Part shown: positions 29,056 to 38,068 of the stretch, piece by piece
How the letters are laid out: each line of letters begins with the position of its first letter
Position numbering within the stretch: position 1 is the stretch's first letter
Assembly: GCF_002532045.1 (NCBI RefSeq)
Contig: NZ_NWTG01000001.1
Coordinates: 744,001-808,000, forward strand
DNA length: 64,000 nt
DNA from: Bradyrhizobium sp. C9
Lineage (GTDB): Bacteria > Pseudomonadota > Alphaproteobacteria > Rhizobiales > Xanthobacteraceae
Direction: 5' to 3'
Translations under genes and position numbers: made by a program
The notes under the pieces: model-generated
Told to the model about the DNA's origin: nothing
The model's database searches: none
The model's input: only the letters and a program-made list of their open reading frames with translations

Positions 29056-29507
29056 AGGTCGTCCGTTACGCAAATTGCACCAATCTCATTTCAATGCCCG
29101 CGGCCATTTCGGCAACGCACTCCGCCCGGTCGGACGAGCAACTTCAGTTGCAATGTCCGCACCATCTCAGGTCCTGCACGTGATCCGCGCCCTCAAGGGC
29201 ATGGAAATACAGGGATTTGTGGCAAAAAGGTAGCGCTTCGAGCGGGTGAGTGGTCAGCGACGTGGAAAGTTTGAGGTAATATGGTGTGGATTTCGGGCTC
29301 TGCGACCGTCCGTCTCCCTCACTTGTTCGTCACTTTATCGCCCACTCCTGCGGTCTATACCGGCGACTCGTGGCCGTTCCTGTGCTTTGGAACCTCCTCA
29401 CCATCCCGTCGAGGAAGGTAACCAAAACAACATTAGATCGGTCCCGGGAACTCCGCTACAGAGCGGGCGTTTTCGGCCATGCTTCCCCGAGATTAGAAAG
29501 AAACGAA
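29056..29507. other. Divergent promoter region between ispH and hpnN
   Basis: About 450 bases with no convincing coding frame. It must hold the promoters for ispH-hpnH (minus) and hpnN (plus). An upstream in-frame extension of the hpnN reading frame covers part of it, but its codon use and composition do not look like the rest of that gene. Confidence 0.55.
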
Positions 29508-32123
29508 GTGCTGACAAATATTGTCGTCTCCGTTGTTAGGACCTGTACGCGTTTTGCCCTTCCGGTTGTCATTCTCTCGGTGCTGCTGTCGATCGGCGCC
29601 GGCTTCTATACGGCCCGCAACTTCTCGATCAACACCGACATCAACAAGCTGATTTCGCCGGATCTGGATTGGCGCAAGCGCGACAACCAGTTCGAGGAAG
29701 CCTTTGATCGCGAGCGGCTGATCCTGGCTGTCGTCGAGGCCGCGACACCCGAGCTCACCAGCTCGGCCGCGAAGGCGCTGACGGCGAAGCTGCAGGCCGA
29801 CAAGAAGAACTTCGAGGCGATCACCGCGCTCGGCTCCGGCGAATTCTTCGAGAAGAACGGCTTGCTGTTCCTGCCGACCGAAGAGGTCGGCAAGGTCACC
29901 GGCCAGCTCGAATCGGCCGCGCCACTGATCGAGATCATGGCCGGCGACCCCTCGATTCGCGGGCTGACCGGTGCGCTGGAGACCGGCCTTGCCGGCGTCA
30001 AGCGCGGACAGGTCAAGCTCGACAATGCCGCGCCGCCCTTCAACCTTATCTCCGAGACCGTCGAGACCGTCCTCGCCAAGGGCAATGCGACGTTCTCCTG
30101 GCGCGAGCTGACCAGCGACAAGCCGCTGACCGATTCGGACAAGCGCGCCTTCATCGAGATCAAGCCGATCATCGACTATTCGGCGCTGGAGCCGGGCAAG
30201 GATGCTACCGATGCGATCCGGCAGGCGGCAGCCGACCTGAAATTCCCGACCGAGTATCACGCGCGCGTCCGCCTGACCGGACCCGTGCCGATCGCCAACG
30301 AGGAATACGCCACCGTGCAGGACGGCGCGATCCGCAACGGCATCGGCACCGTTGTGATCGTGCTGATCATCCTCTGGCTGGCGCTGCATTCCGGCAAGAT
30401 CATCTTCGCGGTGTTCGTGAACCTGTTCATCGGTCTTGCGCTCACCACCGCGGTCGGTCTGATGATGGTCGGGTCGCTGAACCTGCTTTCGATCGCCTTC
30501 GCGGTGCTGTTCGTCGGCCTCGGCGTCGACTTCGGCATTCAGTTCAGCGTCCGCTACCGCTCCGAGCGTTACAAGAACGACAATCTGACGCTCGCGCTGG
30601 AGAATGCGGCGCGCCGCTCGGCGGTGCCGCTGTCGCTCGCGGCGATGGCGACCGCCGCCGGCTTCCTGTGCTTCCTGCCGACCGACTACAAGGGCATCTC
30701 CGAGCTCGGCAAGATCGCCGGCGCCGGCATGCTGGTGGCCTTCATCACCAGCATCACCGTGCTGCCGGCGCTGCTCGACCTGCTCAATCCGCCCGGCGAA
30801 AAGGAGCCGGTCGGCTACGCCTTCCTGGCGCCGCTCGATCACTTCCTGGAGAAGCATCGCGTCCCGATCATCGTCGGCACGATCCTGGTCACGGTCGCGG
30901 GCCTGCCGCTGCTGCACTACATGAAGTTCGACTTCAACCCGATCAATCTGCGCAACAAGCAGGCGGAATCGATCGCGACCTTCCTCGACCTGCGGAACGA
31001 TCCGAACACCGGCGCCAACGCCATCAACGTGATGACGCGCTCGGACGCCGACGCCAAGAAGATCGAGGCCAAGCTCGAGAAGCTGCCGGAAGTGTCGCGC
31101 GTGATGTCGCTCGACAGCTTCGTGCCCGATGACCAGCCGGCCAAGCTGAAGCTGATCGGGCAGGCCGCCAAGACGCTCGGACCCGCGCTCAACCCCGACT
31201 CGGTCGATCCGGCGCCGTCGGATCAGGAGAATGTCGAGTCGCTGAAGAGTTCGGTCGACAGCCTGCGCAGGGCTGCTGGCGACGGCAAGGGCCAGGGTGC
31301 GGTCGCCGCGCGCAGGCTCGCCGACGCCCTGCAGAAGCTGGCCGATTCGAACCAGACCATCCGTGACAAGGCGCAGGACGTCTTCGTCGCGCCGATGAAG
31401 ATCGTGTTCGATCAGCTCCGCAACACGCTGCAGGCCCAGACCGTCACGCTGCAGAACCTGCCGCCGGAACTGGTCGAGAGCTGGAAGACCAAGGACGGCC
31501 TGATGCGGGTCGAGGTCGAACCGAAGGGCGATCCGAACGACAACGACAATCTGCGCCGCTTTGCCGACGCCGTGCTCGCCGCCGAGCCGACCGCGATCGG
31601 CGGGCCGGTCTCGATCCTGAAGTCGGGCGATGTCATCGTGAACGCGTTCATCCACGCAGGCGTCCTGGCGCTGGTCACGATCGGCCTGTTGCTGTGGCTG
31701 ACGCTGCGCCGCGTCGTCGACGTGCTGATGACGCTGGTGCCGCTGCTGGTCGCCGGCATCGTCACGCTGGAGATCTGCGTGCTGATCGGACTGCCGCTCA
31801 ACTTCGCCAACATCGTCGCGCTGCCGTTGCTGCTTGGCGTCGGCGTCGCGTTCAAGATTTATTATGTCACAGCATGGCGGCAGGGCAGGACGAACCTGCT
31901 GCAGTCGAGCCTGACGCGTGCGATCTTTTTCAGCGCGCTGACCACGGCGACGGCATTCGGCAGCCTGTGGCTGTCCAGTCATCCCGGCACCGCGAGCATG
32001 GGCAAGCTGCTTGCGCTCTCGCTCGTCACCACGCTTGCGGCAGTGTTGCTGTTCCAGCCGGCGCTGATGGGCAAGCCGCGCGAGGCCCTCAAGGAGGAAG
32101 ATATCGCCAACGACGTCACCTGA
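29508..32123 (+). CDS. hpnN: Hopanoid transporter HpnN (RND/MMPL family)
   Basis: 871 residues from the GTG at 29508, matching the usual HpnN length; the frame stays open upstream but an earlier start would add a long unlikely leader. RND plan: TM1 ~16-34, a periplasmic loop to ~275, a membrane bundle ~280-430, TM7 ~460, a second loop and bundle ~705-855. The second loop contains a long charged segment (~600-690) with no membrane character. HpnN carries hopanoids from the inner to the outer membrane in Rhodopseudomonas. Placement next to ispH/hpnH and before hpnO supports the name over the 794-residue paralogue at 12862. Confidence 0.9.
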   Translation: MLTNIVVSVVRTCTRFALPVVILSVLLSIGAGFYTARNFSINTDINKLISPDLDWRKRDNQFEEAFDRERLILAVVEAATPELTSSAAKALTAKLQADKKNFEAITALGSGEFFEKNGLLFLPTEEVGKVTGQLESAAPLIEIMAGDPSIRGLTGALETGLAGVKRGQVKLDNAAPPFNLISETVETVLAKGNATFSWRELTSDKPLTDSDKRAFIEIKPIIDYSALEPGKDATDAIRQAAADLKFPTEYHARVRLTGPVPIANEEYATVQDGAIRNGIGTVVIVLIILWLALHSGKIIFAVFVNLFIGLALTTAVGLMMVGSLNLLSIAFAVLFVGLGVDFGIQFSVRYRSERYKNDNLTLALENAARRSAVPLSLAAMATAAGFLCFLPTDYKGISELGKIAGAGMLVAFITSITVLPALLDLLNPPGEKEPVGYAFLAPLDHFLEKHRVPIIVGTILVTVAGLPLLHYMKFDFNPINLRNKQAESIATFLDLRNDPNTGANAINVMTRSDADAKKIEAKLEKLPEVSRVMSLDSFVPDDQPAKLKLIGQAAKTLGPALNPDSVDPAPSDQENVESLKSSVDSLRRAAGDGKGQGAVAARRLADALQKLADSNQTIRDKAQDVFVAPMKIVFDQLRNTLQAQTVTLQNLPPELVESWKTKDGLMRVEVEPKGDPNDNDNLRRFADAVLAAEPTAIGGPVSILKSGDVIVNAFIHAGVLALVTIGLLLWLTLRRVVDVLMTLVPLLVAGIVTLEICVLIGLPLNFANIVALPLLLGVGVAFKIYYVTAWRQGRTNLLQSSLTRAIFFSALTTATAFGSLWLSSHPGTASMGKLLALSLVTTLAAVLLFQPALMGKPREALKEEDIANDVT

Positions 32124-32249
32124 CGCGCAGGCGATCTGCTCGGTCTGGCTTGGCGGCAGGCGCCGCCGAGCCGTGATTTCAGGTACACGCCAACGAGGCA
32201 GCCAGCGGGCGCGCGCGCGGCCACGTGCGACGTCGCCAGCTGCCCTCCG

Positions 32250-32906
32250 TCAATGCGTCGGTCGCGCGATGTCCGGGAGCAGGCAGATATCGCCCACGGT
32301 GTCAGCAGACGCATTGGCGTTGCCTGGGGGATTGGCCGCCTGCTTTTGACCCGGCTTGGTGGCAGGCGCCACGGCGCCAGTGGTCTTCTGCGGTGCTGCC
32401 GATTTGGGCAGGGCGCCCTTCGCAGCGGGACTGCCTGCGGCAGGTGGGTTGCCGGCGACGCTGACCGGGATCGGCGGACCGACGCGGGTCCAGGTCTCGC
32501 CGCCGCACAGAAAGCCGAGCACGCAGCCCTGGATCTCGAGCTGATCGGTGCCGACAGGCTTGATGGTCGAGCTGTAGAGTTGGCCGTCCTTCGCGTTGTA
32601 GACTTGGCCTTCCCACGCATCAGTGCCGGCCTTCTTCTTCATGTCGATCAGGATCGGCATGCCGAGCGTCGGCCTGGTTTGCTTCGCCGGATCAGGATTG
32701 TTCTTATCCTTGCCGCCGGGGGTTTTTTCCCAAGACACCGCACCCCACATGTTGCCATTACACTGGGCGACGCGGATTGTGGCGACACCGTCTGCGACCT
32801 TCCAGTCGCCGGTCGGGTCCGCTGCAAGTGCCGGTGATAATACGGTGGCCAAAAATAAACCTGAAAAGGCTATTGTACGCGCGAAAGTTCTTGGGCAGTG
32901 CAACAT
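32250..32906 (-). CDS. DUF2147 secreted protein
   Basis: 218 residues. Signal peptide ~1-28 (FSGLFLATVLSPALA). The mature part begins ADPTGDWKVADGVATIRV and carries the DUF2147 pattern (MWGAVSWEKTPGGKDKNNPDP..., GQVYNAKDGQLYSSTIKP, LEIQGCVLGFLCGGETWTRV). The C-terminal ~60 residues are low-complexity Pro/Ala/Lys-rich. DUF2147 proteins are small periplasmic beta-rich proteins of unknown function. It sits between hpnN and hpnO but on the opposite strand, so a hopanoid role is not implied. Confidence 0.85.
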   Translation of the reverse strand: MLHCPRTFARTIAFSGLFLATVLSPALAADPTGDWKVADGVATIRVAQCNGNMWGAVSWEKTPGGKDKNNPDPAKQTRPTLGMPILIDMKKKAGTDAWEGQVYNAKDGQLYSSTIKPVGTDQLEIQGCVLGFLCGGETWTRVGPPIPVSVAGNPPAAGSPAAKGALPKSAAPQKTTGAVAPATKPGQKQAANPPGNANASADTVGDICLLPDIARPTH

Positions 32907-33008
32907 GGTCCAAACCTGTGCTTAACTAGACGATCCGAGCGGGGGTCAAAACGCCGCTAGCGAGCGTTTTAAGTTGACGAGATGGCCATCAACCGACGTA
33001 TGTAACGA

Positions 33009-34400
33009 ATGGTAAGTTCCAATTTAGACGTTTCCGAGATTTTTGTGGAGCGCGAGGGGCAGCGCGGTGCCATGCACACGCGTCACCTCAACGAGCAGCT
33101 CGTTCGCGTCCTCAAGACTATCGGCTATGACGTCGGCTTCCAGAAGGGGCAAGGCCAATACCTCTTCGATCGTCAGGGGGCTCGTTACCTCGATCTACTG
33201 AGTGGATTTGGCGTTTTTGCGATTGGCCGCAATCATCCGGACCTCCGCAAGGCGCTGAAGAGCGTGCTCGACGCCGATTTGCCGAATCTGGTGCAACTCG
33301 ACGTCTCGACGCTCGCCGGCGTGCTCGCAGAACGGCTTCTGGAGTATGTCCCATATCTGGACAAGGTGTTTTTCGCCAATTCCGGTGCCGAAACCGTCGA
33401 AGCGGCGATCAAGTTCGCGCGCGGCGCGACCGGCCGTCCCGGTATCGTCTATTGCGGGCATTCGTTCCACGGCCTGTCCTACGGCGCGCTGTCGCTGACC
33501 GATGATTCGAATTTTCGCAGCGGCTTCGAGCCGCTGCTGCCGGGCTGCACCCCGATCCCCTTCAACGATCTCGAGGCGCTGGAGAAGGCGCTGTCGTCGC
33601 GCCAGGTCGGCGCATTCATCGTCGAGCCGATCCAGGGCAAGGGCGTCAACATGCCCACCGACGAGTTCCTGCCCGGCGCGCTGGCGCTGTGCCGCAAATA
33701 CGGCACGCTGTTCATCGCCGACGAGATCCAGACCGGCATCGGCCGCACCGGCAAGTTCCTCGCGATCGAGCATTGGGGCATCGAGCCCGACATGGTGCTG
33801 CTGGCGAAGGCGCTGTCCGGCGGCCACGTGCCGATCGGCGCGCTGCTGACGCGCAAGAACATCTTCGACAAGATCTTCAACCAGATGGATCGCGCCGTCG
33901 TGCACGGTTCGACCTTCGCCAAGAACGATCTGGCGATGGCTGCCGGTATCGCTACGCTCGATGTCATCAAGAACGAGAAGCTCGTCGAGAACGCCGCCAA
34001 ACGCGGCGCCGAGCTCCGCCTTGCGCTGACCCGCATGGTGCCGGGCTATGAGCTGATGAAGGAAGTCCGCGGCAAGGGCCTGATGATCGGCGTCGAGTTC
34101 GGTCCGCCGAAATCGCTGCGGCTGAAGGCGTCGTGGAATCTGCTGGAGACCGCCAACAAGGGCCTGTTCTGCCAGCTGATCACGGTGCCGCTATTCAAGG
34201 ATCACAAGATCCTGACCCAGGTCGCCGGCCACGGCCTCCACACCATCAAGCTGCTGCCGCCGCTCATGATCACCGAAGAGGACTGCAGCTGGATCGAGAA
34301 GTCGTTCGACGACGTGATCGCCGGCAGCCACAAGGTGCCCGGCGCGATCTGGTCGCTCGGCAAGACGCTGGTCGACAACGCGGTGCGCAAGTCGGCGTAA
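33009..34400 (+). CDS. hpnO: Hopanoid side-chain aminotransferase (class III PLP)
   Basis: 463 residues, class III aminotransferase fold. PLP-binding region: NSGAETVEAAIKFARGATG, the aspartate segment FIADEIQTGIGRTGKF, and the Schiff-base lysine in LLAKALSGGHVPIGA. HpnO makes aminobacteriohopanetriol from the hopanoid aldehyde. Location at the end of the hopanoid locus separates it from acetylornithine or glutamate-semialdehyde aminotransferases with similar motifs. Start taken at the first ATG; a Met 21 codons later is possible. A repeat element follows the gene. Confidence 0.88.
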   Translation: MVSSNLDVSEIFVEREGQRGAMHTRHLNEQLVRVLKTIGYDVGFQKGQGQYLFDRQGARYLDLLSGFGVFAIGRNHPDLRKALKSVLDADLPNLVQLDVSTLAGVLAERLLEYVPYLDKVFFANSGAETVEAAIKFARGATGRPGIVYCGHSFHGLSYGALSLTDDSNFRSGFEPLLPGCTPIPFNDLEALEKALSSRQVGAFIVEPIQGKGVNMPTDEFLPGALALCRKYGTLFIADEIQTGIGRTGKFLAIEHWGIEPDMVLLAKALSGGHVPIGALLTRKNIFDKIFNQMDRAVVHGSTFAKNDLAMAAGIATLDVIKNEKLVENAAKRGAELRLALTRMVPGYELMKEVRGKGLMIGVEFGPPKSLRLKASWNLLETANKGLFCQLITVPLFKDHKILTQVAGHGLHTIKLLPPLMITEEDCSWIEKSFDDVIAGSHKVPGAIWSLGKTLVDNAVRKSA

Positions 34401-34418
34401 GCTCGAACCCGTAGCCGC

Positions 34419-34543
34419 GTAGGGCGGATTAGCCCAACGGGTCCGCGCGAAGCGCGGCCCGATGACGGGCTCCGGCGCAATCCGCCGGCAGTTGCGGCCG
34501 GCGAGAGACTTGTGGCGGGTTACGCTGCGCTAACCCGCCCTAC
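34419..34543. repeat. Palindromic intergenic repeat
   Basis: Ends are inverted: GTAGGGCGG-A-TTAG at the left and CTAA-C-CCGCCCTAC at the right. Internal hairpins include CGCGCGAAGCGCG and a GCCGGC-rich segment. GTAGGGYGGRTTAGC-type elements are frequent in Bradyrhizobium (from memory, not searched). It fills the gap between hpnO and the convergent anti-sigma gene. Confidence 0.6.
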
Positions 34544-34553
34544 AGGTCCACAA

Positions 34554-35318
34554 TCACCCTTCCTTGTTGGCGTGCATCGCGCTCTCGAACTTGTCGCCGA
34601 ACTCGGTCAGCTCATCCGCGCCGAGATCGCTGACCGCCCAGTAATTCAGGCCACGGTCGCTCCAGCGCCGGATGTTGAAGCCCTGCAAGGTCGAGATCTT
34701 CGCCGACTTCCGTTCGGTATTCGCGGTCTGCGCCACGAACAGGTTGATGACGTGCTGGCGCCGCTTGTAGACCACCGCGCCGATCTCGCGGGCGTTGACG
34801 TAGTCGAGCCGGCCGCCGATCAGTGTAAAGCCCTGCGCAGTGAGATCGATCACCGGCGGCGAGACGTCGAGCTTGCCGTTGAACCACGGCTTGACCGTAT
34901 GCTGATCGGTCGAGACCACGTCGATGAGGTGGCCGGCCTGCAGCGAGCGCAGATGCGCAGACACCACCTCGTTCTCGACGCGCTGCTCGTCGTCATTGCG
35001 CAGCACGATCGCGACGAGGCCGGTCGCGGCCATCGCCGACACGGCGGAGCCCATCGCGAAGCCGCGCAGCACCGAGCGCCGGGTCGGCGCCGCCTGCGGC
35101 TGCGGCAACGCCTTCTCGATCTTGCGGCGCAGCTCGAGCGGCGCCTTGTAGCGTACGTCGCTCTCGGCGATCGCCTGGCGGATCTCCTGATACTCCTTCA
35201 TCAGGGCGGCGCAATGCGCGCAACCCTCGATATGGGCTTCCACTTCGCGTGCGTGGCCGGCGTCGAGTTCGCCGTCGATCAGCGCGTGGACCAGCACTTC
35301 GGCTTCCTCGCAGTTCAT
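34554..35318 (-). CDS. Zinc-finger anti-sigma factor with one membrane segment
   Basis: 254 residues. The N-terminal ZAS-type motif is visible as HIEGCAHC (~29-36) after MNCEEAEVLVHALIDGELD, matching the H-x3-C-x2-C zinc site of anti-sigma factors. One membrane segment lies at ~89-107 (FAMGSAVSAMAATGLVAIVL). The remaining ~145 residues would be periplasmic and could sense the signal. Its ATG overlaps the stop of the sigma gene by four bases, the usual sigma/anti-sigma coupling. Expected role: hold the ECF sigma factor at the membrane until stress. Confidence 0.9.
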   Translation of the reverse strand: MNCEEAEVLVHALIDGELDAGHAREVEAHIEGCAHCAALMKEYQEIRQAIAESDVRYKAPLELRRKIEKALPQPQAAPTRRSVLRGFAMGSAVSAMAATGLVAIVLRNDDEQRVENEVVSAHLRSLQAGHLIDVVSTDQHTVKPWFNGKLDVSPPVIDLTAQGFTLIGGRLDYVNAREIGAVVYKRRQHVINLFVAQTANTERKSAKISTLQGFNIRRWSDRGLNYWAVSDLGADELTEFGDKFESAMHANKEG

Positions 35319-35872
35319 TTCACTTGCTCCTGTTCCGCGAGCCAGGCCGATCGCAGCATGGCGCGGGCGCGTGCGAGGCGAGACATCACGGTGCCGACAG
35401 GCACGGCGGCGACATCGGCGATCTCGCGGTAAGAAAGATTCTGGATTTCCCTGAGCACAAAGGTCTCGCGGAACGGCTCGGCGAGCGCCGCAACCAGCTT
35501 GCGCACGGTGTCGCCGTCGAAACGGCGCAGCAGCTGCCTTTCCGGCGTCTCCGGGGCTTCATTCCACAACGGGGTCTGATCGCCGCCTTCGGGCAGCTCC
35601 TCGACCGCGGTGGGGGCGGTCTTGCGGCGGGCATATTCGGCGCGGCAGACATTGCGCAGGATCGCAAACAGCCACGGCTTCATCGCGGGTCCACGATAGC
35701 TGTCGAAATGCTTGAAGGCGCGCAGATAGCACTCCTGCACCGCATCTTCGGCGTCGGCGGCATCGCGCAACAAATAGCGTGCCAGGGTGTAGGCGTCGTC
35801 AAGGTACGGCAGCGCAGCTTCGCGAAAGCGCCGCGCCTTTTCGGGATCGTCCTGCGACGCTTTGACAACCAT
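35315..35872 (-). CDS. ECF RNA polymerase sigma factor
   Basis: 185 residues from the ATG at 35872, which has AGGA five bases upstream; a longer reading (35974) would overlap the cupredoxin gene. Region 2 is visible in LARYLLRDAADAEDAVQECY and RGPAMKPWLFAILRNVCR; region 4 in LPEPFRE-like LAEPFRETFVLREI and YREIADVAAVPVGTVMSRLA. The anti-sigma gene follows with an overlap. Genes upstream on the strand encode a cupredoxin and a metallophosphoesterase, so the unit may autoregulate from a promoter before the phosphoesterase. Confidence 0.92.
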   Translation of the reverse strand: MVVKASQDDPEKARRFREAALPYLDDAYTLARYLLRDAADAEDAVQECYLRAFKHFDSYRGPAMKPWLFAILRNVCRAEYARRKTAPTAVEELPEGGDQTPLWNEAPETPERQLLRRFDGDTVRKLVAALAEPFRETFVLREIQNLSYREIADVAAVPVGTVMSRLARARAMLRSAWLAEQEQVK

Positions 35873-35966
35873 CGTGTCCTGCCCGGCATGTCGAGAGACG
35901 GCTTGTGCCCGGCCGGGGGCGGAGGGCCACCGGCCGGGCATGGCTGTGATTGTATGGGTGGTCACG

Positions 35967-36290
35967 TTACCCAACCTTGATACTGCCTGTCATGTGCGGA
36001 TGCAGCGAGCAGAAATACTTGTACTCGCCGGGCTCCGTGAAGGTGAACGAGAAGGTGCCGTCGGTATCCATGGTTTTGGAGCGGAACTTGCCCGCGCATA
36101 CCACGGTGTGCGGGATATCGTCGCGGTTGGTCCAGGTCACGGTGGTGCCGACCTTCACGTCGAGCGGGTTCGGCGCGAACGAGAAGTTGTCGATGTGGAC
36201 CGCGGTATCTTCGGCGCGGGCCGCCGTGACCGGAAGCAGCATGGTTGCGACCACGGCTATACCGAAGTCGCGTCGGTTGATCGAACTCAT
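35967..36290 (-). CDS. Tat-exported cupredoxin
   Basis: 107 residues. The leader has a twin-arginine motif (INRRDFGIAVVATMLLPVTAARA), suggesting folded export. The mature part is a single plastocyanin/pseudoazurin-like domain with all type-1 copper ligands: His in DDIPHTVV and Cys-His-Met in YFCSLHPHMTG. It would act as a periplasmic electron carrier or copper-binding protein. It lies 12 bases after the metallophosphoesterase stop, in one operon with the sigma/anti-sigma pair, so sigma activity may respond to redox or copper state (inference). Confidence 0.92.
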   Translation of the reverse strand: MSSINRRDFGIAVVATMLLPVTAARAEDTAVHIDNFSFAPNPLDVKVGTTVTWTNRDDIPHTVVCAGKFRSKTMDTDGTFSFTFTEPGEYKYFCSLHPHMTGSIKVG

Positions 36291-36302
36291 CGGTCTTGTC
36301 CC

Positions 36303-37256
36303 TTAGCCCTGCAACGGCGTGTCGATGATCGCCAGCGGCTGGCTGTTCTGCTTGAAGTTGATGCTGGCGACGCCGAGCATGCTGCGCAGCTTGGCATCCT
36401 CGACCTTCATCGGGCCGGGCGAGGGGGCGGCACCCGGCGCCGGCTGCGGGAAGGCCGTCGAACGTGCGGTGTGGAAGGTGACGTTGCCTTCGACCTTCTG
36501 CATCACCTGGTGGATGTGGCCGTTGAGCACGGTGACCGAGCCGAAGCCCTTGACGTACTCCAGCGCGCGGGCGCCGTCCTCGGTGCCCCAGCCCCATTGC
36601 GGATAGACCGTCCACAGTGGGATATGGGCGAACAGCACGATCGGCGTCGACTTCGAGCGGCCCTTGAGGTCGTTCTCGAGCCATTCCAACTGCTCGTTGC
36701 CGAGATTGCCGAGGCCGCCGCCCTTGAGGTCGACGACGTTGACGAGGCCGACGAAGTGCACGCCGCCGGCGTCGAAGGAGTAGTAACCCGGGCCCTTGGT
36801 GCCCTTGCCGTAACGCTCCTTGTAGAGCTTGACCTCCTCGTCGATGAAGTCGTGCTCGCCCGGCACGTAATGCACGTCGAGCTTGGCCTGCGAGATGATG
36901 CGATCGGCGTCGTCGAATTCGGACGCCTTCGACAGATGCGTGATGTCGCCGGTGTGGATCATGAACGACGGCTTGACCTGCATCGCCCGGACCTTGTTGA
37001 TGGCCTCTTCAAGCGTGCCGATGGCGTTCGGGTTGGCCGGCTTGTCGAAGCCGACATGGCTGTCGCTGATCTGCATGAAGGTCATGCCGGTTGCAGCTTC
37101 GGCTGCGGCCGCCGAGCCGACGATGCCGAGCGAATGCGGCACGCCGCCGGTAACCGTCCAGAGTACGCCGGTGCCGGCCCAGGTCATGCATTCCAGCACC
37201 TTGCGTCGGCTGACGCCTTTCTCTTCATCGTGGTGATCGTGATCGTGTCCGCTCAT
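36303..37256 (-). CDS. Tat-exported metallophosphoesterase
   Basis: 317 residues from the ATG at 37256 (GGGAGA seven bases upstream). A His-rich start (MSGHDHDHHDEE) precedes a twin-arginine leader (SRRKVLECMTWAGTGVLW). Calcineurin-like metal motifs follow: FMQISDSHVGF, HTGDITHL, VPGEHD, FAHIPLW and LNGHIHQ. The conserved GNHD is replaced by GEHD, a common variant in this family. Substrate unknown. First gene of the operon with cupredoxin, ECF sigma and anti-sigma; the His-rich segment could bind metal. Confidence 0.88.
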   Translation of the reverse strand: MSGHDHDHHDEEKGVSRRKVLECMTWAGTGVLWTVTGGVPHSLGIVGSAAAAEAATGMTFMQISDSHVGFDKPANPNAIGTLEEAINKVRAMQVKPSFMIHTGDITHLSKASEFDDADRIISQAKLDVHYVPGEHDFIDEEVKLYKERYGKGTKGPGYYSFDAGGVHFVGLVNVVDLKGGGLGNLGNEQLEWLENDLKGRSKSTPIVLFAHIPLWTVYPQWGWGTEDGARALEYVKGFGSVTVLNGHIHQVMQKVEGNVTFHTARSTAFPQPAPGAAPSPGPMKVEDAKLRSMLGVASINFKQNSQPLAIIDTPLQG

Positions 37257-37317
37257 GACAAGTCTCCCATGGGCCCAGGGATTGGGTTTCCGGGGAGGTG
37301 ATCGGCGGGCCCAAGGG

Positions 37318-37326
37318 TTTATTCCC
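37318..37326 (-). promoter_or_regulatory. Possible ECF-type -35 element upstream of the phosphoesterase operon
   Basis: On the minus strand this reads GGGAATAAA, an ECF-like -35 pattern, about 62 bases before the operon start codon. No convincing -10 follows at a fixed spacing. Weak evidence, offered because the operon encodes its own sigma factor. Confidence 0.2.
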
Positions 37327-37506
37327 GCGGCTTTGGAGGGGGTTGATGGCCGGGATGACGATTTCGTGAGAGCTGGAAAGCCGTCCGCGTCATGGGCAGC
37401 CATACGGCCGGCGCGACAGGTGGACGCAAGGGCAAGATGCGCCATTGAAGGCTTGGGGTCTGCAACGCTATCGACCCGGCAAACCACTGATCGGTCGGAG
37501 GAAAAT

Positions 37507-37914
37507 ATGTCTGAGGTCACCGGCGGCTGTCACTGCGGCGAAATTCGTTACGAGGTGAGCGGGGAACCGGTCGTCCATGCGCTGTGTCACTGCACCGATT
37601 GCCGACGTCATGCCGGCGCGCCGATGGTCGGTTGGGTCATGGTCGCGGAAGGCATGGTCAAGGTGACCAGCGGCCGGCCCAGCATCTACCGGTCCTCCGA
37701 GCATGGCCGGCGGCATTTTTGCGCGAACTGCGGCACTGGGCTGTTCTACACCAACGGCAACATGCTGCCCGGATTCATCGACATCCAGAGCGGGACCTAT
37801 GACGATCCTGCTGCGATGCCGGCCACCATGCATATCCAGGTCGCGGAGCGGCTGCGCTGGATGGAAACCGCGCATGAGCTGCCGACATTCGAGCGCTTCC
37901 CGCCGCCGGAATGA
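37507..37914 (+). CDS. GFA (CENP-V/GFA) family zinc protein
   Basis: 135 residues. Zinc-binding cysteines in GGCHCGEIRYEV (~7-18), CHCTDCRRH (~29-37) and FCANCGTGLFY are those of glutathione-dependent formaldehyde-activating-type proteins. Despite the name, most members are not proven to act on formaldehyde; glutathione binding or thiohemiacetal chemistry is possible. A strong GGAGGAAA precedes the ATG. Divergent from the metallophosphoesterase operon. Confidence 0.92.
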   Translation: MSEVTGGCHCGEIRYEVSGEPVVHALCHCTDCRRHAGAPMVGWVMVAEGMVKVTSGRPSIYRSSEHGRRHFCANCGTGLFYTNGNMLPGFIDIQSGTYDDPAAMPATMHIQVAERLRWMETAHELPTFERFPPPE

Positions 37915-38068
37915 CCGGCGGCCGGCGCAGCGGCGTGCGCACTGCAACATGGCGAGGGCCCGCAAGGTAGATCAACGGCCGCAACAAAGCTGTCTTGCAG
38001 CCGTCAGCATAATGTCAGCGCTCCTGCATAAGAATGGCGGACTTCATTCGCCACACCGGGAGATCTTC

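Noticed and set aside
29493..31982. Long minus-strand frame (~829 codons) opposite hpnN
   Set aside because: Shadow of hpnN with Arg/Asp/Gln-rich low-quality composition; hpnN has clear RND features.
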